Positions 1 to 5,401 of a stretch of 6,403 bases of DNA are shown here, piece after piece. Source of the stretch: Dermatophilaceae bacterium (GTDB lineage: Bacteria; Actinomycetota; Actinomycetes; Actinomycetales; Dermatophilaceae); contig JABFXB010000111.1 of assembly GCA_013361975.1 (NCBI GenBank), positions 1 through 6,403 of the forward strand, in the 5' to 3' direction. The position numbers and the translations under genes are program-made. Positions within the stretch are counted from its first letter, which is position 1; each line of letters opens with the position of its first letter. The notes under the pieces are model-generated. The model did no database searches, had not been told where the DNA came from, and saw only the letters and a list, made by a program, of their open reading frames with translations.

Positions 1-1033
1 CCTCGTCCACCTGCGCCACCCGACCACCGGCGGCGTGTACGCGTCGTGGGGGTCGCTGGGCCACGTGACCGTCGCCGAGCCCGGCGCCCTCGTCGGGTTC
101 CTGGGTCCCAAGGTCTACGAGGCACTCAACGGCGAGGCGTTCCCGCGCGACGTGCAGACGGCCGAGAACCTCACGGCCAAGGGCGTTCTCGACGCGGTCG
201 TCGCGGCCGAGGACCTGCCGATGCTCGTCGACCGCACCCTCGGCGTACTCGTTGACGGACCGACACTGCCCCGCCTCGAGCTGCGCCAGGGTCAGCCGAG
301 CCGGCACCTCACGGCGTGGGAGTCGATCGAGGTGACCCGCGGCGCCGACCGGGCCGGCGTGCGCGAGCTGCTGCGTCACGGCGCCAGCAGCACCATCCGG
401 CTCAACGGCACCGACGAGGGTGAGCGCGACGCGACGATGCTGGTCGCCCTCACGCGCCTCGACGGGCAGCCGTGCGTCCTCGTCGGCCAGGACCGGTCGC
501 GCCAGTCGCCGTCGACGCCGATGGGGCCGGGAGCGCTGCGCGAGGCGCGTCGCGCGATGCGCCTCGCCGAGGAGCTCGGCCTTCCTCTCGTCACGGTCAT
601 CGACACCCCTGGTGCCGAGCTGTCACCGCACGCCGAGGAGGGTGCCATCGCCGGCGAGATCGCGCGGTGCATCGCGACGCTGACGACGATGACCGTGCCC
701 ACGGTCTCGGTCGTGCTCGGGCAGGGTTGCGGCGGTGGGGCGCTCGCGTTGCTGCCGGCACGCGAGGTCATCGCGGCGGAGCACGCGTGGCTGTCACCGC
801 TGCCGCCCGAGGGCGCGAGCGTCATCGTCCACGGAGACGTGTCGCACGCCGCCGAGATGGCCGAGCTCCAGCAGGTCGGGGTGCTCGACCTGGCCGAGCG
901 TGGCATCGTGAGCCGGATCGTTCCGGAGCCGGCGGACGACACCGCAGCAGCGCTGGCGACGGCGGTGGCGGCCGAGACCGCCGCGGCCCTTCGGCGCCAG
1001 ACGCACGGCAAGGCGCACGTGCTCGCCAGCTGA
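1..1033 (+). CDS. Fused acyl-CoA carboxyltransferase (beta C-terminus plus alpha domain), 5' partial
   Basis: This is the C-terminal 343 codons of a biotin-dependent carboxyltransferase, read in frame from base 2; the true start lies left of the window. Such enzymes move CO2 from carboxybiotin to acetyl- or propionyl-CoA in the cytoplasm, making malonyl- or methylmalonyl-CoA. The first ~75 residues look like the end of a beta-type crotonase-fold domain (TTGGVYASWGSLGHV, then GFLGPKVYEAL and VQTAENL). A linker of ~35 residues follows, then an alpha-type domain with VTVIDTPGAELS, AEEGAIAGEIARCIATL and the glycine-rich GQGCGGGALALLP, which is expected to form an oxyanion hole, and SPLPPEGAS. Beta and alpha halves are separate AccD and AccA in E. 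coli. The fused order here resembles actinobacterial AccD3 (about 495 residues in Mycobacterium, from memory), so about two thirds is visible. No biotin carboxylase or carrier gene is in view. The substrate cannot be read from the sequence. Confidence 0.88.
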   Translation, partial: LVHLRHPTTGGVYASWGSLGHVTVAEPGALVGFLGPKVYEALNGEAFPRDVQTAENLTAKGVLDAVVAAEDLPMLVDRTLGVLVDGPTLPRLELRQGQPSRHLTAWESIEVTRGADRAGVRELLRHGASSTIRLNGTDEGERDATMLVALTRLDGQPCVLVGQDRSRQSPSTPMGPGALREARRAMRLAEELGLPLVTVIDTPGAELSPHAEEGAIAGEIARCIATLTTMTVPTVSVVLGQGCGGGALALLPAREVIAAEHAWLSPLPPEGASVIVHGDVSHAAEMAELQQVGVLDLAERGIVSRIVPEPADDTAAALATAVAAETAAALRRQTHGKAHVLAS

Positions 1034-1063
1034 CGGTGACGGAGTCAGGGGCGGATGTGCCGC

Positions 1064-1069
1064 TACGGT
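1064..1069 (+). promoter_or_regulatory. Candidate -10 box for leaderless transcription of the small acidic gene
   Basis: TACGGT matches the actinobacterial TANNNT -10 consensus. It sits exactly 12 to 7 bases before the ATG at 1076, the spacing expected if transcription begins on the A of the start codon. No Shine-Dalgarno sequence lies in front of either ATG (1073 or 1076), which agrees with a leaderless message. No convincing -35 box is seen at the usual distance. A six-base degenerate match can arise by chance. Confidence 0.35.
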
Positions 1070-1075
1070 CGGATG

Positions 1076-1258
1076 ATGAGCCAGGAACCCGAGAAGGATC
1101 GCATCGACACCCGCGCGGAGCTGCTGCCCGAGGAGCAGGCGGCCGGGAGCGAGGACCCGGAGGCGCAGGCGCGCGCCATCCTCGAGGAGTCCGACGAGCG
1201 CACCGAGGACCCCGAGGGCACGCGACACGAGTCCACGCAGACACCCGACGAGCTCTGA
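1076..1258 (+). CDS. Small acidic conserved protein of unknown function, 60 aa
   Basis: The 60-residue product starts MSQEPEKDRIDTRAELLPEE and ends in TPDEL. It has 14 Glu and 6 Asp against 7 Lys/Arg residues or fewer, no cysteine, no aromatic residue and no membrane segment. It is therefore probably a soluble, largely disordered cytoplasmic protein. The core (DTRAELLPEEQAAGS, then DPEAQARAILEESDERT) resembles short proteins I recall as conserved hypotheticals in actinobacteria; I know no function. I chose the ATG at 1076; the adjacent ATG at 1073 adds one Met, and the ATG at 1055 would add seven residues unlike the conserved core. It follows the carboxyltransferase gene by 42 bases on the same strand, but the candidate -10 box and lack of a ribosome site suggest its own leaderless transcript. 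It converges with the thioredoxin-like gene. Confidence 0.72.
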   Translation: MSQEPEKDRIDTRAELLPEEQAAGSEDPEAQARAILEESDERTEDPEGTRHESTQTPDEL

Positions 1259-1305
1259 CCTTGCACGCCACCCTCCCTCTGCACCAAGGGCATTCGCCGA
1301 ATTGA

Positions 1306-1632
1306 TCAGCCGGACGGAGTGCTCTGCGCCGAGCGCAACGCGGTGACGAGCTGGGCGACGGTGGGGGATCCGGAGGGGCCCCGCGGCGTGTCGAACAGCC
1401 GGCAGGCCAGAGCGGGCCGAGGCTCCGATGGCGCGAACGGGTCCGTTCCTCCGAGGAGGATCGTCGGCGACCCGACGAACCCCAGCCGCTCGGCGTCCTC
1501 GCTTGTCTCCACCAGCTGCTCGGTGACCTCCAGCTGCACCCCCACCTCCCGAGCCGCGGCCTCGAGGTTTTCGAGGGCGAGCGTCCAGCTCGGGCAGCCG
1601 TCGAAGTACTGGATCGTGACCTGCGTGCTCAT
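1306..1632 (-). CDS. Thioredoxin-like fold protein with a single-cysteine CPxW motif
   Basis: The 108-residue product has the pattern of a small thioredoxin-fold protein. A first beta strand (VTIQYFDG) leads into CPSW at residues 13-16, where thioredoxin would have CxxC. A helix (LALENLEAAAREV) and a second strand follow, then GFVGSPTILLGG at 51-62 with the proline expected beside the active site (the cis-Pro position). Only one cysteine is in the motif; the second, C77 in ALACRLF, lies later, before the C-terminal helix. A classical dithiol reductase is thus unlikely without help from C77 or a partner. No signal peptide or membrane segment is visible, so it should be cytoplasmic. The ATG at 1632 fits the fold; its ribosome site is weak (GGCGGT just upstream). 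It begins 32 bases after the esterase stop, so the two are probably co-transcribed. The substrate is unknown. Mercury- and arsenic-related relatives exist, but no resistance genes are nearby. Confidence 0.75.
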   Translation of the reverse strand: MSTQVTIQYFDGCPSWTLALENLEAAAREVGVQLEVTEQLVETSEDAERLGFVGSPTILLGGTDPFAPSEPRPALACRLFDTPRGPSGSPTVAQLVTALRSAQSTPSG

Positions 1633-1664
1633 ACCGCCATTCTCGCTCGACGTGGCCCAGGCCG

Positions 1665-2780
1665 TCAGGGGGTGAAGCCGGGCAGCGCCCCCCGCAGCCA
1701 GGCCAACATCTCGGGCAGCACCGGGGGGATCGTGTCGACGCGGTGACCGCCGGTGCGCAGCACCACCGACGTCACCGACATCGGCGAGCGCACGCTCTTG
1801 AGGAACGCGACGAGCTGCGGATAGGCGGTCGGGTCGTCCTTGCTCGCCATGAGCCACAGCGACACGGGCGGCGGGTCCGTGCGGGCCAGGTGAGCGAGGT
1901 CGTACCGGCCGACGCCCTTGGTCAGCGGGTCGTAGGCGGGTCCGAACTCGGGCCGGAAGTAGCCCATGAGCGACATCGCGGCGCCGTAGGTGTCGGGGTG
2001 GTGCATCGTCAGCATCGCGGCGCACCAGCCGCCGTACGAGAAGCCCATCGTCGCCCAGGAGGTGCGCTGCAGCGCCACCCGGAAGTGGGCAGCGGCCCAG
2101 AGCGGCACGTCGTGCGCCAGCCAGGTCTCGGTCTGCAGGCCCGTGCGCCCCGGGGCGTTGACGCACTCGGTGTCGAGCGAGTTGGGGGTGTTGATCTGTG
2201 GCATCACGATGATGGGTGCTCGGACCGTGCGCCGGTCGACGAGGTCCTGGAAGGTCGTGTCGAGCGCGAAGCCGTGGAAGTTGGACCGCGGGGTGCCGGG
2301 GTAGCCCGACAGCGACTCGATGACGGGGTAGGTGGTCGGCTGCGCGGGGTCGTATCCCTTGGGCAGCAGCACGATCACCTGGCCCGTGAGGCCTGACCGC
2401 CCGCCGGTCACCGAGTAGGTCTGGACGCGCTGGCCCGGGCTCGGCAGTGGGGGCAGCACCGCAGACCGGTGCAGCGCGCCGCGGAGGCGCACGGTGCCGC
2501 CGGCGTGCGGGTCGCCGGCCGTGACGACGTGGCCCGCCTGGTCGGCGCCGGACCCGAAGAGGTCGGCCCACGACACGTAGAAGAGGTACTGGTCGTTGAG
2601 GAGCACGCCGGCGAGGAGCAGGACGAGGGCGTTGAGCAGCACGGTCTGGCCCGCGCGCAGCGCCACCCGCAGGGGCCTGCGGCGCAGGTGCGGCCAACCG
2701 GCCGCGATGAGCACGAAGACGACGACGGCGAGGACACCGAGCACCACCGGCAGTCCCTGGTCGGTCAGGCCCAACTCCAT
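1665..2780 (-). CDS. Membrane-anchored esterase-family alpha/beta hydrolase
   Basis: The 371-residue protein has two hydrophobic segments near the N-terminus (about 10-28 and 45-62) separated by an arginine-rich loop (HLRRRPLRVALR), then a large hydrolase domain from about 115. By the positive-inside rule the loop is cytoplasmic and the catalytic domain extracytoplasmic. Hydrolase hallmarks, in order: VIVLLPKGYDP, YPVIESLSGYPG, IIVMPQIN, the nucleophile elbow GFSYGG with Ser248, HHPDTYGAAMSLMGYFRP, an acid candidate at D315/D316 in MASKDDP, and His346 in TGGHR. The triad order is complete. This matches the putative esterase family (PF00756) that includes esterase D and antigen 85 mycolyltransferases. 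Mycolyl transfer is unproven and nothing else here suggests mycolic acids. The ATG at 2780 has a GGGAG ribosome site three bases upstream. It is probably the first gene of a unit with the thioredoxin-like gene. The natural ester substrate is unknown. Confidence 0.82.
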   Translation of the reverse strand: MELGLTDQGLPVVLGVLAVVVFVLIAAGWPHLRRRPLRVALRAGQTVLLNALVLLLAGVLLNDQYLFYVSWADLFGSGADQAGHVVTAGDPHAGGTVRLRGALHRSAVLPPLPSPGQRVQTYSVTGGRSGLTGQVIVLLPKGYDPAQPTTYPVIESLSGYPGTPRSNFHGFALDTTFQDLVDRRTVRAPIIVMPQINTPNSLDTECVNAPGRTGLQTETWLAHDVPLWAAAHFRVALQRTSWATMGFSYGGWCAAMLTMHHPDTYGAAMSLMGYFRPEFGPAYDPLTKGVGRYDLAHLARTDPPPVSLWLMASKDDPTAYPQLVAFLKSVRSPMSVTSVVLRTGGHRVDTIPPVLPEMLAWLRGALPGFTP

Positions 2781-2946
2781 CAGCTCCCGTTCCGGCGGTC
2801 GGACGCCGTGGCCGGGGGCGCCGGGACGGCGCCCACGCCATCAGGACAGCAGGTGGGGATGACCGCAGGCTGGTCGACGGCTGCGATCTTTCTGTGTGCT
2901 CACTGGCTCTTTTCCGAGGCGGATCTGGGTGTTGCCTGTGAAAGGC
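2781..2946. other. Intergenic gap without a recognisable signal
   Basis: This 166-base gap separates the response regulator stop from the esterase start, both genes reading on the minus strand. The only structure I see is a four-base stem at 2934-2946 beside the regulator stop, too short and lacking a T-run for a terminator. I found no -10/-35 pair for the esterase. Its length suggests that the esterase has its own promoter, but read-through from the regulator cannot be excluded. Confidence 0.4.
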
Positions 2947-3645
2947 CTACCGCACCCACAGGTACTCGACCTCGGGCCGTCCGGCCCCGGCGTACCTGGA
3001 CCGCCGCACGGCCACCCGCGTGTCGCAGAGGTGCTCGGCGTAGCGACGGGCCGTCACCCGGCTGACTCCGACCGCCTCCGCGAGCTCGGTGGCCGAGCGG
3101 CCCTCTGCGGCGTCGCGCAGCACCTGCGCGACCCGCGCGAGCAGCTCCTCGCCCATGCCCTTGGGCAGGCGGGCCTCCGTGGCGACGCGGGCGCCGGCGA
3201 AGACCTCGTCCACCTCGGCCTGGGTGCCGAGCTCCGACCCGCTCGACACCTGGTCGCGGTAGGCGCGGTAGGCGAGCAGCCGGTCGCGCAGCGTCGCGAA
3301 GACGAAGGGTTTGAGGAGGTACTGCACGATGCCCAGCGACACGGCCGCCCGCACGACGTCGAGGTCGCGGGCCGACGTCACCGCGATGACATCGGCCCGG
3401 TGGCCGGCGGCCCGCATCGCGCGCACGACATCGAGGCCGTGGCGGTCGGGCAGGTTCATGTCGAGCAGCACGACGTCGATCGGCTTGTCCTGCAACGCTT
3501 TCAGCGCCGCTTGGGACGTGCCCACGGTCGCGACCACCTCGAAGCCCGGGACCCGGCCGACGTAGGCAGTGTGGGCCTCGGCCGCGATCGGCTCGTCCTC
3601 GACGACCAGCACCCGCAGCAGCTGGTCGTCATCCATCGCCGTCAC
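2947..3645 (-). CDS. Response regulator of the CitB/DcuR family
   Basis: This 232-residue transcription factor is the likely phosphorylation partner of the kinase encoded just upstream. The receiver domain covers about 10-125, with acidic pair E16/D17 (VVEDEP), phospho-acceptor D62 (VLLDMNLPD), T90 (IAVTSARD) and K112 (LLKPF), all expected residues. The linker runs to about 160. The C-terminal DNA-binding part has a helix-turn-helix at about 184-206 (SATELAEAVGVSRVTARRY), as in CitB/DcuR/CitT-type regulators rather than OmpR or NarL types. I favour the GTG at 3645 because AGGGGG lies five bases upstream; the ATG at 3636 would drop three residues and has a poorer ribosome site. With GTG, the gene overlaps the kinase stop by 17 bases, implying translational coupling. 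Its likely target is the kinase-dctA intergenic region. The stop codon is TAG. Confidence 0.9.
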   Translation of the reverse strand: MTAMDDDQLLRVLVVEDEPIAAEAHTAYVGRVPGFEVVATVGTSQAALKALQDKPIDVVLLDMNLPDRHGLDVVRAMRAAGHRADVIAVTSARDLDVVRAAVSLGIVQYLLKPFVFATLRDRLLAYRAYRDQVSSGSELGTQAEVDEVFAGARVATEARLPKGMGEELLARVAQVLRDAAEGRSATELAEAVGVSRVTARRYAEHLCDTRVAVRRSRYAGAGRPEVEYLWVR

Positions 3646-5278
3646 CGTGACCCCCTACCCGCGCGAGGGGCAGACGCACCGTGAAGGTCGCACCGGGCGG
3701 CCCCTGCACGTCCAGGGTGCCGCCGAGCCGCTCGACGGTTTGGCTCACGAGTGCCAGCCCGATGCCGCGTCGGCCCGCACTGCCCTCGTCCTTCGTCGAC
3801 CACCCGCGCCGGAACGCGTCCTCGACCCCGCCCGGCGGCAGGCCGGGCCCGTCGTCCGAGACCTCCAGGACGGCGTACGCGTCGTCGACCCACGAGTCGA
3901 AGGTGACGTGCCGCTCGGGTCGGGGCGAACCCACGTCGCCGCCGACCGCGTCGAGCGCGTTGTCGATGAGGTTGCCGACGATCGTGACGACGTCGCGGGT
4001 CGGCGCGACGTCACGCGGCCAGTGCGCCCCGGGCTCGATGCCGAACGCGATGCCTCGCTCGTGCGCCTCGGCTGCCTTGCCGAGAAGCACTGCGGTCAGG
4101 GCGGGTTCGTCCACCGACCCGACGACGCGGTCGGTCAGCAGCTGTGACACCTGCAGCTCGTCGGTGGCGAAAGCGATGGCCCGGTCGGTGTGGCCGAGCT
4201 CGATGAGGCTGACGATGGTGTGCAGCCGGTTGGCCGACTCGTGCGCCTGCGACCGCAGCGCCTCGGTGAGGCCGCGCGCGGAGTCGAGCTCGCCGGTCAG
4301 CGCCTCGAGGTCGGTGCGGTCGCGCAGCGTGGCGACATGGCCGAGCAGGCGCCCCTTCCAGCGCGCCGGCCCGCGGTTGAGCACGAGCACGCGTGCCGCG
4401 GTGACGTGCAGCTCGTCGGCGTGGGTGGCGTCGTCGGTGAGGGCGGCGGCGAGCGGGGCGGCGAGGCCCAGCCCGGCGATCGGACGGCCCACGGCGTCCG
4501 GGGGGAGCGACAGCAGGCGCGTGGCCTCGTCGTTGGCCAGCCGCAGACGCCCGTCGAGATCGGTGATGATGAGGCCCTCCGTGACGGCGTGGAGCACGGC
4601 GTCGTAGTACTCGTACATCTCGCGCAGCTGCTGCTCCCCGAGCCCGTGCGTCTGGCGACGGATGCGCCGCGCGACGAGGGCGGTGCCGAGGCCCGACAGC
4701 ACCGCGGCGACCACGCCGGCGAGGAGCAGACCCGGCAGCTGGGCGCGCACGCGCTCGCCGACGGCCGACTTGCGGATGCCGACCGACACGAGCGCGACGA
4801 CGTCGCCCTTGTCGGTGACCGGCACGACGACCCGTGTCGAGGGCCCGAGCGTGCCGGTGTAGTCCTCCTCGACGACCCCTCCGGCCAGGGCGGCCTCGGT
4901 GTGCCCGATGAACTTCCTGCCGATCTGCGTGGGGTCGGGGTGCGTCCATCGGATCGCGTCGCGGCTCATCACGACGACGAAGTCGGTCTGCGACTCGCGC
5001 TGGACCCGCAGCGCGTACGGCTGCAGCGCCGCGGTCGGGTCGGGCCCCTGCACCGCCGCGATGACGTCGGGTGTGGCCGCCATCGTGCGCGCGACCGCGA
5101 GCGCACGGGCCAGCGCCTCCTGGTCGCCCGCCCGCTGGGCCTGCGCGAAAGCCCCCCCGAGGCCGGCCGCGACGACCAGCACGGCGACGATGACCTGCAG
5201 CGCGAAGGTTTGGCCGGCGACGCTCCAGCGACGGGGCGCGCCGAGCACTCGGGTGATGGTCCGAGGAGGCGAGCTCAA
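3629..5278 (-). CDS. CitA/DcuS-type sensor histidine kinase
   Basis: The 549-residue membrane kinase senses a small carboxylate outside the cell and phosphorylates the adjacent regulator. Order: TM1 at about 24-44; extracytoplasmic sensor domain at 45-180; TM2 at about 183-203; cytoplasmic PAS domain at about 222-320 (VTEGLIITDLDGRLRLAN); DHp helix with phospho-acceptor His346 in SQAHESANRLHTI, the HExxN(K/R)LHTI box of this family; then the ATPase domain with N-box NLIDNALDA (436-444), G1 DDGPGL (475-480) and G2 RRGIGLAL (503-510). All catalytic boxes are intact. In the sensor, R110 and H113 (IRWTHPDP) and R149 (TLGPSTRV) line up by eye with the DcuS ligand residues R107, H110 and R147. The ORF opens at a TTG (5278); a GTG at 5248 would shorten it by ten residues. 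Neither has a clear ribosome site, and an in-frame stop at 5303-5305 rules out a longer start. Its gene is divergent from dctA. Confidence 0.9.
   Translation of the reverse strand: MSSPPRTITRVLGAPRRWSVAGQTFALQVIVAVLVVAAGLGGAFAQAQRAGDQEALARALAVARTMAATPDVIAAVQGPDPTAALQPYALRVQRESQTDFVVVMSRDAIRWTHPDPTQIGRKFIGHTEAALAGGVVEEDYTGTLGPSTRVVVPVTDKGDVVALVSVGIRKSAVGERVRAQLPGLLLAGVVAAVLSGLGTALVARRIRRQTHGLGEQQLREMYEYYDAVLHAVTEGLIITDLDGRLRLANDEATRLLSLPPDAVGRPIAGLGLAAPLAAALTDDATHADELHVTAARVLVLNRGPARWKGRLLGHVATLRDRTDLEALTGELDSARGLTEALRSQAHESANRLHTIVSLIELGHTDRAIAFATDELQVSQLLTDRVVGSVDEPALTAVLLGKAAEAHERGIAFGIEPGAHWPRDVAPTRDVVTIVGNLIDNALDAVGGDVGSPRPERHVTFDSWVDDAYAVLEVSDDGPGLPPGGVEDAFRRGWSTKDEGSAGRRGIGLALVSQTVERLGGTLDVQGPPGATFTVRLPLARVGGHGDGDG
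3646..3655 (-). promoter_or_regulatory. Ribosome binding site of the response regulator, inside the kinase gene
   Basis: Read on the minus strand this gives AGGGGGTCACG directly before the GTG at 3645. The purine run lies five bases from the start, which supports GTG over the downstream ATG at 3636. The site lies within the last codons of the kinase gene, so ribosomes finishing the kinase can restart on the regulator. Confidence 0.5.
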
Positions 5279-5317
5279 CGGCGTGGGCCCGGCCGTGAGA
5301 ACTCAATGAACACAAAC

Positions 5318-5331
5318 GTGACCCTAGTCAC
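5318..5331. promoter_or_regulatory. Candidate operator: GTGAC-N4-GTCAC palindrome
   Basis: The five-base arms GTGAC and GTCAC are perfectly complementary around a four-base centre (CCTA). A further GTCAC lies at 5348-5352, 21 bases after the right arm, about two helical turns and so on the same DNA face. The palindrome covers the possible kinase -10 box (TAGGGT, minus strand). It is a plausible site for the CitB/DcuR-type regulator, but I know no defined motif for this family in actinobacteria that it matches. Confidence 0.35.
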
Positions 5332-5363
5332 CCACCACGGCAGCCTCGTCACATTCACCGGTC

Positions 5364-5380
5364 CCGTGCCCGACGCACGG
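5364..5380 (+). other. Short hairpin in the dctA leader
   Basis: CCGTGC and GCACGG pair perfectly over six GC-rich bases around a five-base loop (CCGAC). The stem ends 11 bases before the GGAGG ribosome site, so it leaves that site open. If dctA transcription starts upstream, it would form in the 5' untranslated region. It could equally be a DNA-level inverted repeat bound by a regulator, or chance. No T-run follows, so it is not an intrinsic terminator. Confidence 0.35.
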
Positions 5381-5391
5381 ACCCAGCCAAC

Positions 5392-5396
5392 GGAGG
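5392..5396 (+). promoter_or_regulatory. dctA ribosome binding site deciding the GTG start
   Basis: A consensus GGAGG lies five bases before the GTG at 5402. It fixes that codon as the start, since the reading frame has no comparable site before its next ATG, which is already inside the first membrane segment. Confidence 0.75.
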
Positions 5397-5401
5397 TTCC
5401 C

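Larger units (their letters stand above)
5279..5401. promoter_or_regulatory. Divergent control region between kinase and dctA
   Basis: This 123-base spacer must contain promoters for both the two-component operon (leftward) and dctA (rightward). It holds a palindrome at 5318-5331, a repeat of its right half-site at 5348-5352, a hairpin at 5364-5380 and the dctA ribosome site. On the minus strand TAGGGT at 5326-5321 fits a -10 consensus for the kinase operon, but no good -35 accompanies it. I see no TANNNT box for dctA on the plus strand, which would fit an activator-dependent promoter. Confidence 0.55.

Noticed and set aside
472..1305. 277-codon plus-strand frame across the carboxyltransferase and acidic-protein genes
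   Set aside because: Low-complexity Arg/Gly/Ala translation, out of frame with two supported genes.
1259..1305. Possible bidirectional terminator between the convergent acidic-protein and thioredoxin-like genes (CCTTG/CAAGG and ATTCG/CGAAT repeats)
   Set aside because: The first pair has five-base arms around a 21-base loop and the second has a one-base centre; neither makes a stable terminator stem.
1306..2841. 511-codon minus-strand open frame spanning esterase and thioredoxin-like genes, suggesting a fusion protein
   Set aside because: Only its last 108 codons (from the ATG at 1632) look like protein; the earlier part is Arg/Pro/Ala-rich and out of frame with the well-supported esterase.
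2934..2946. Possible terminator hairpin (GCCT/AGGC) after the response regulator
   Set aside because: The stem is only four base pairs, abuts the stop codon and has no T-run, so it is no better than chance.
2896..3684. 262-codon plus-strand frame opposite the response regulator
   Set aside because: Antisense shadow rich in His, Arg and Gly; the minus-strand frame has a complete receiver domain and helix-turn-helix.
4011..5315. 434-codon minus-strand frame overlapping the kinase gene
   Set aside because: Arginine/alanine-rich shadow of the kinase in another frame, while the kinase frame contains every expected motif.
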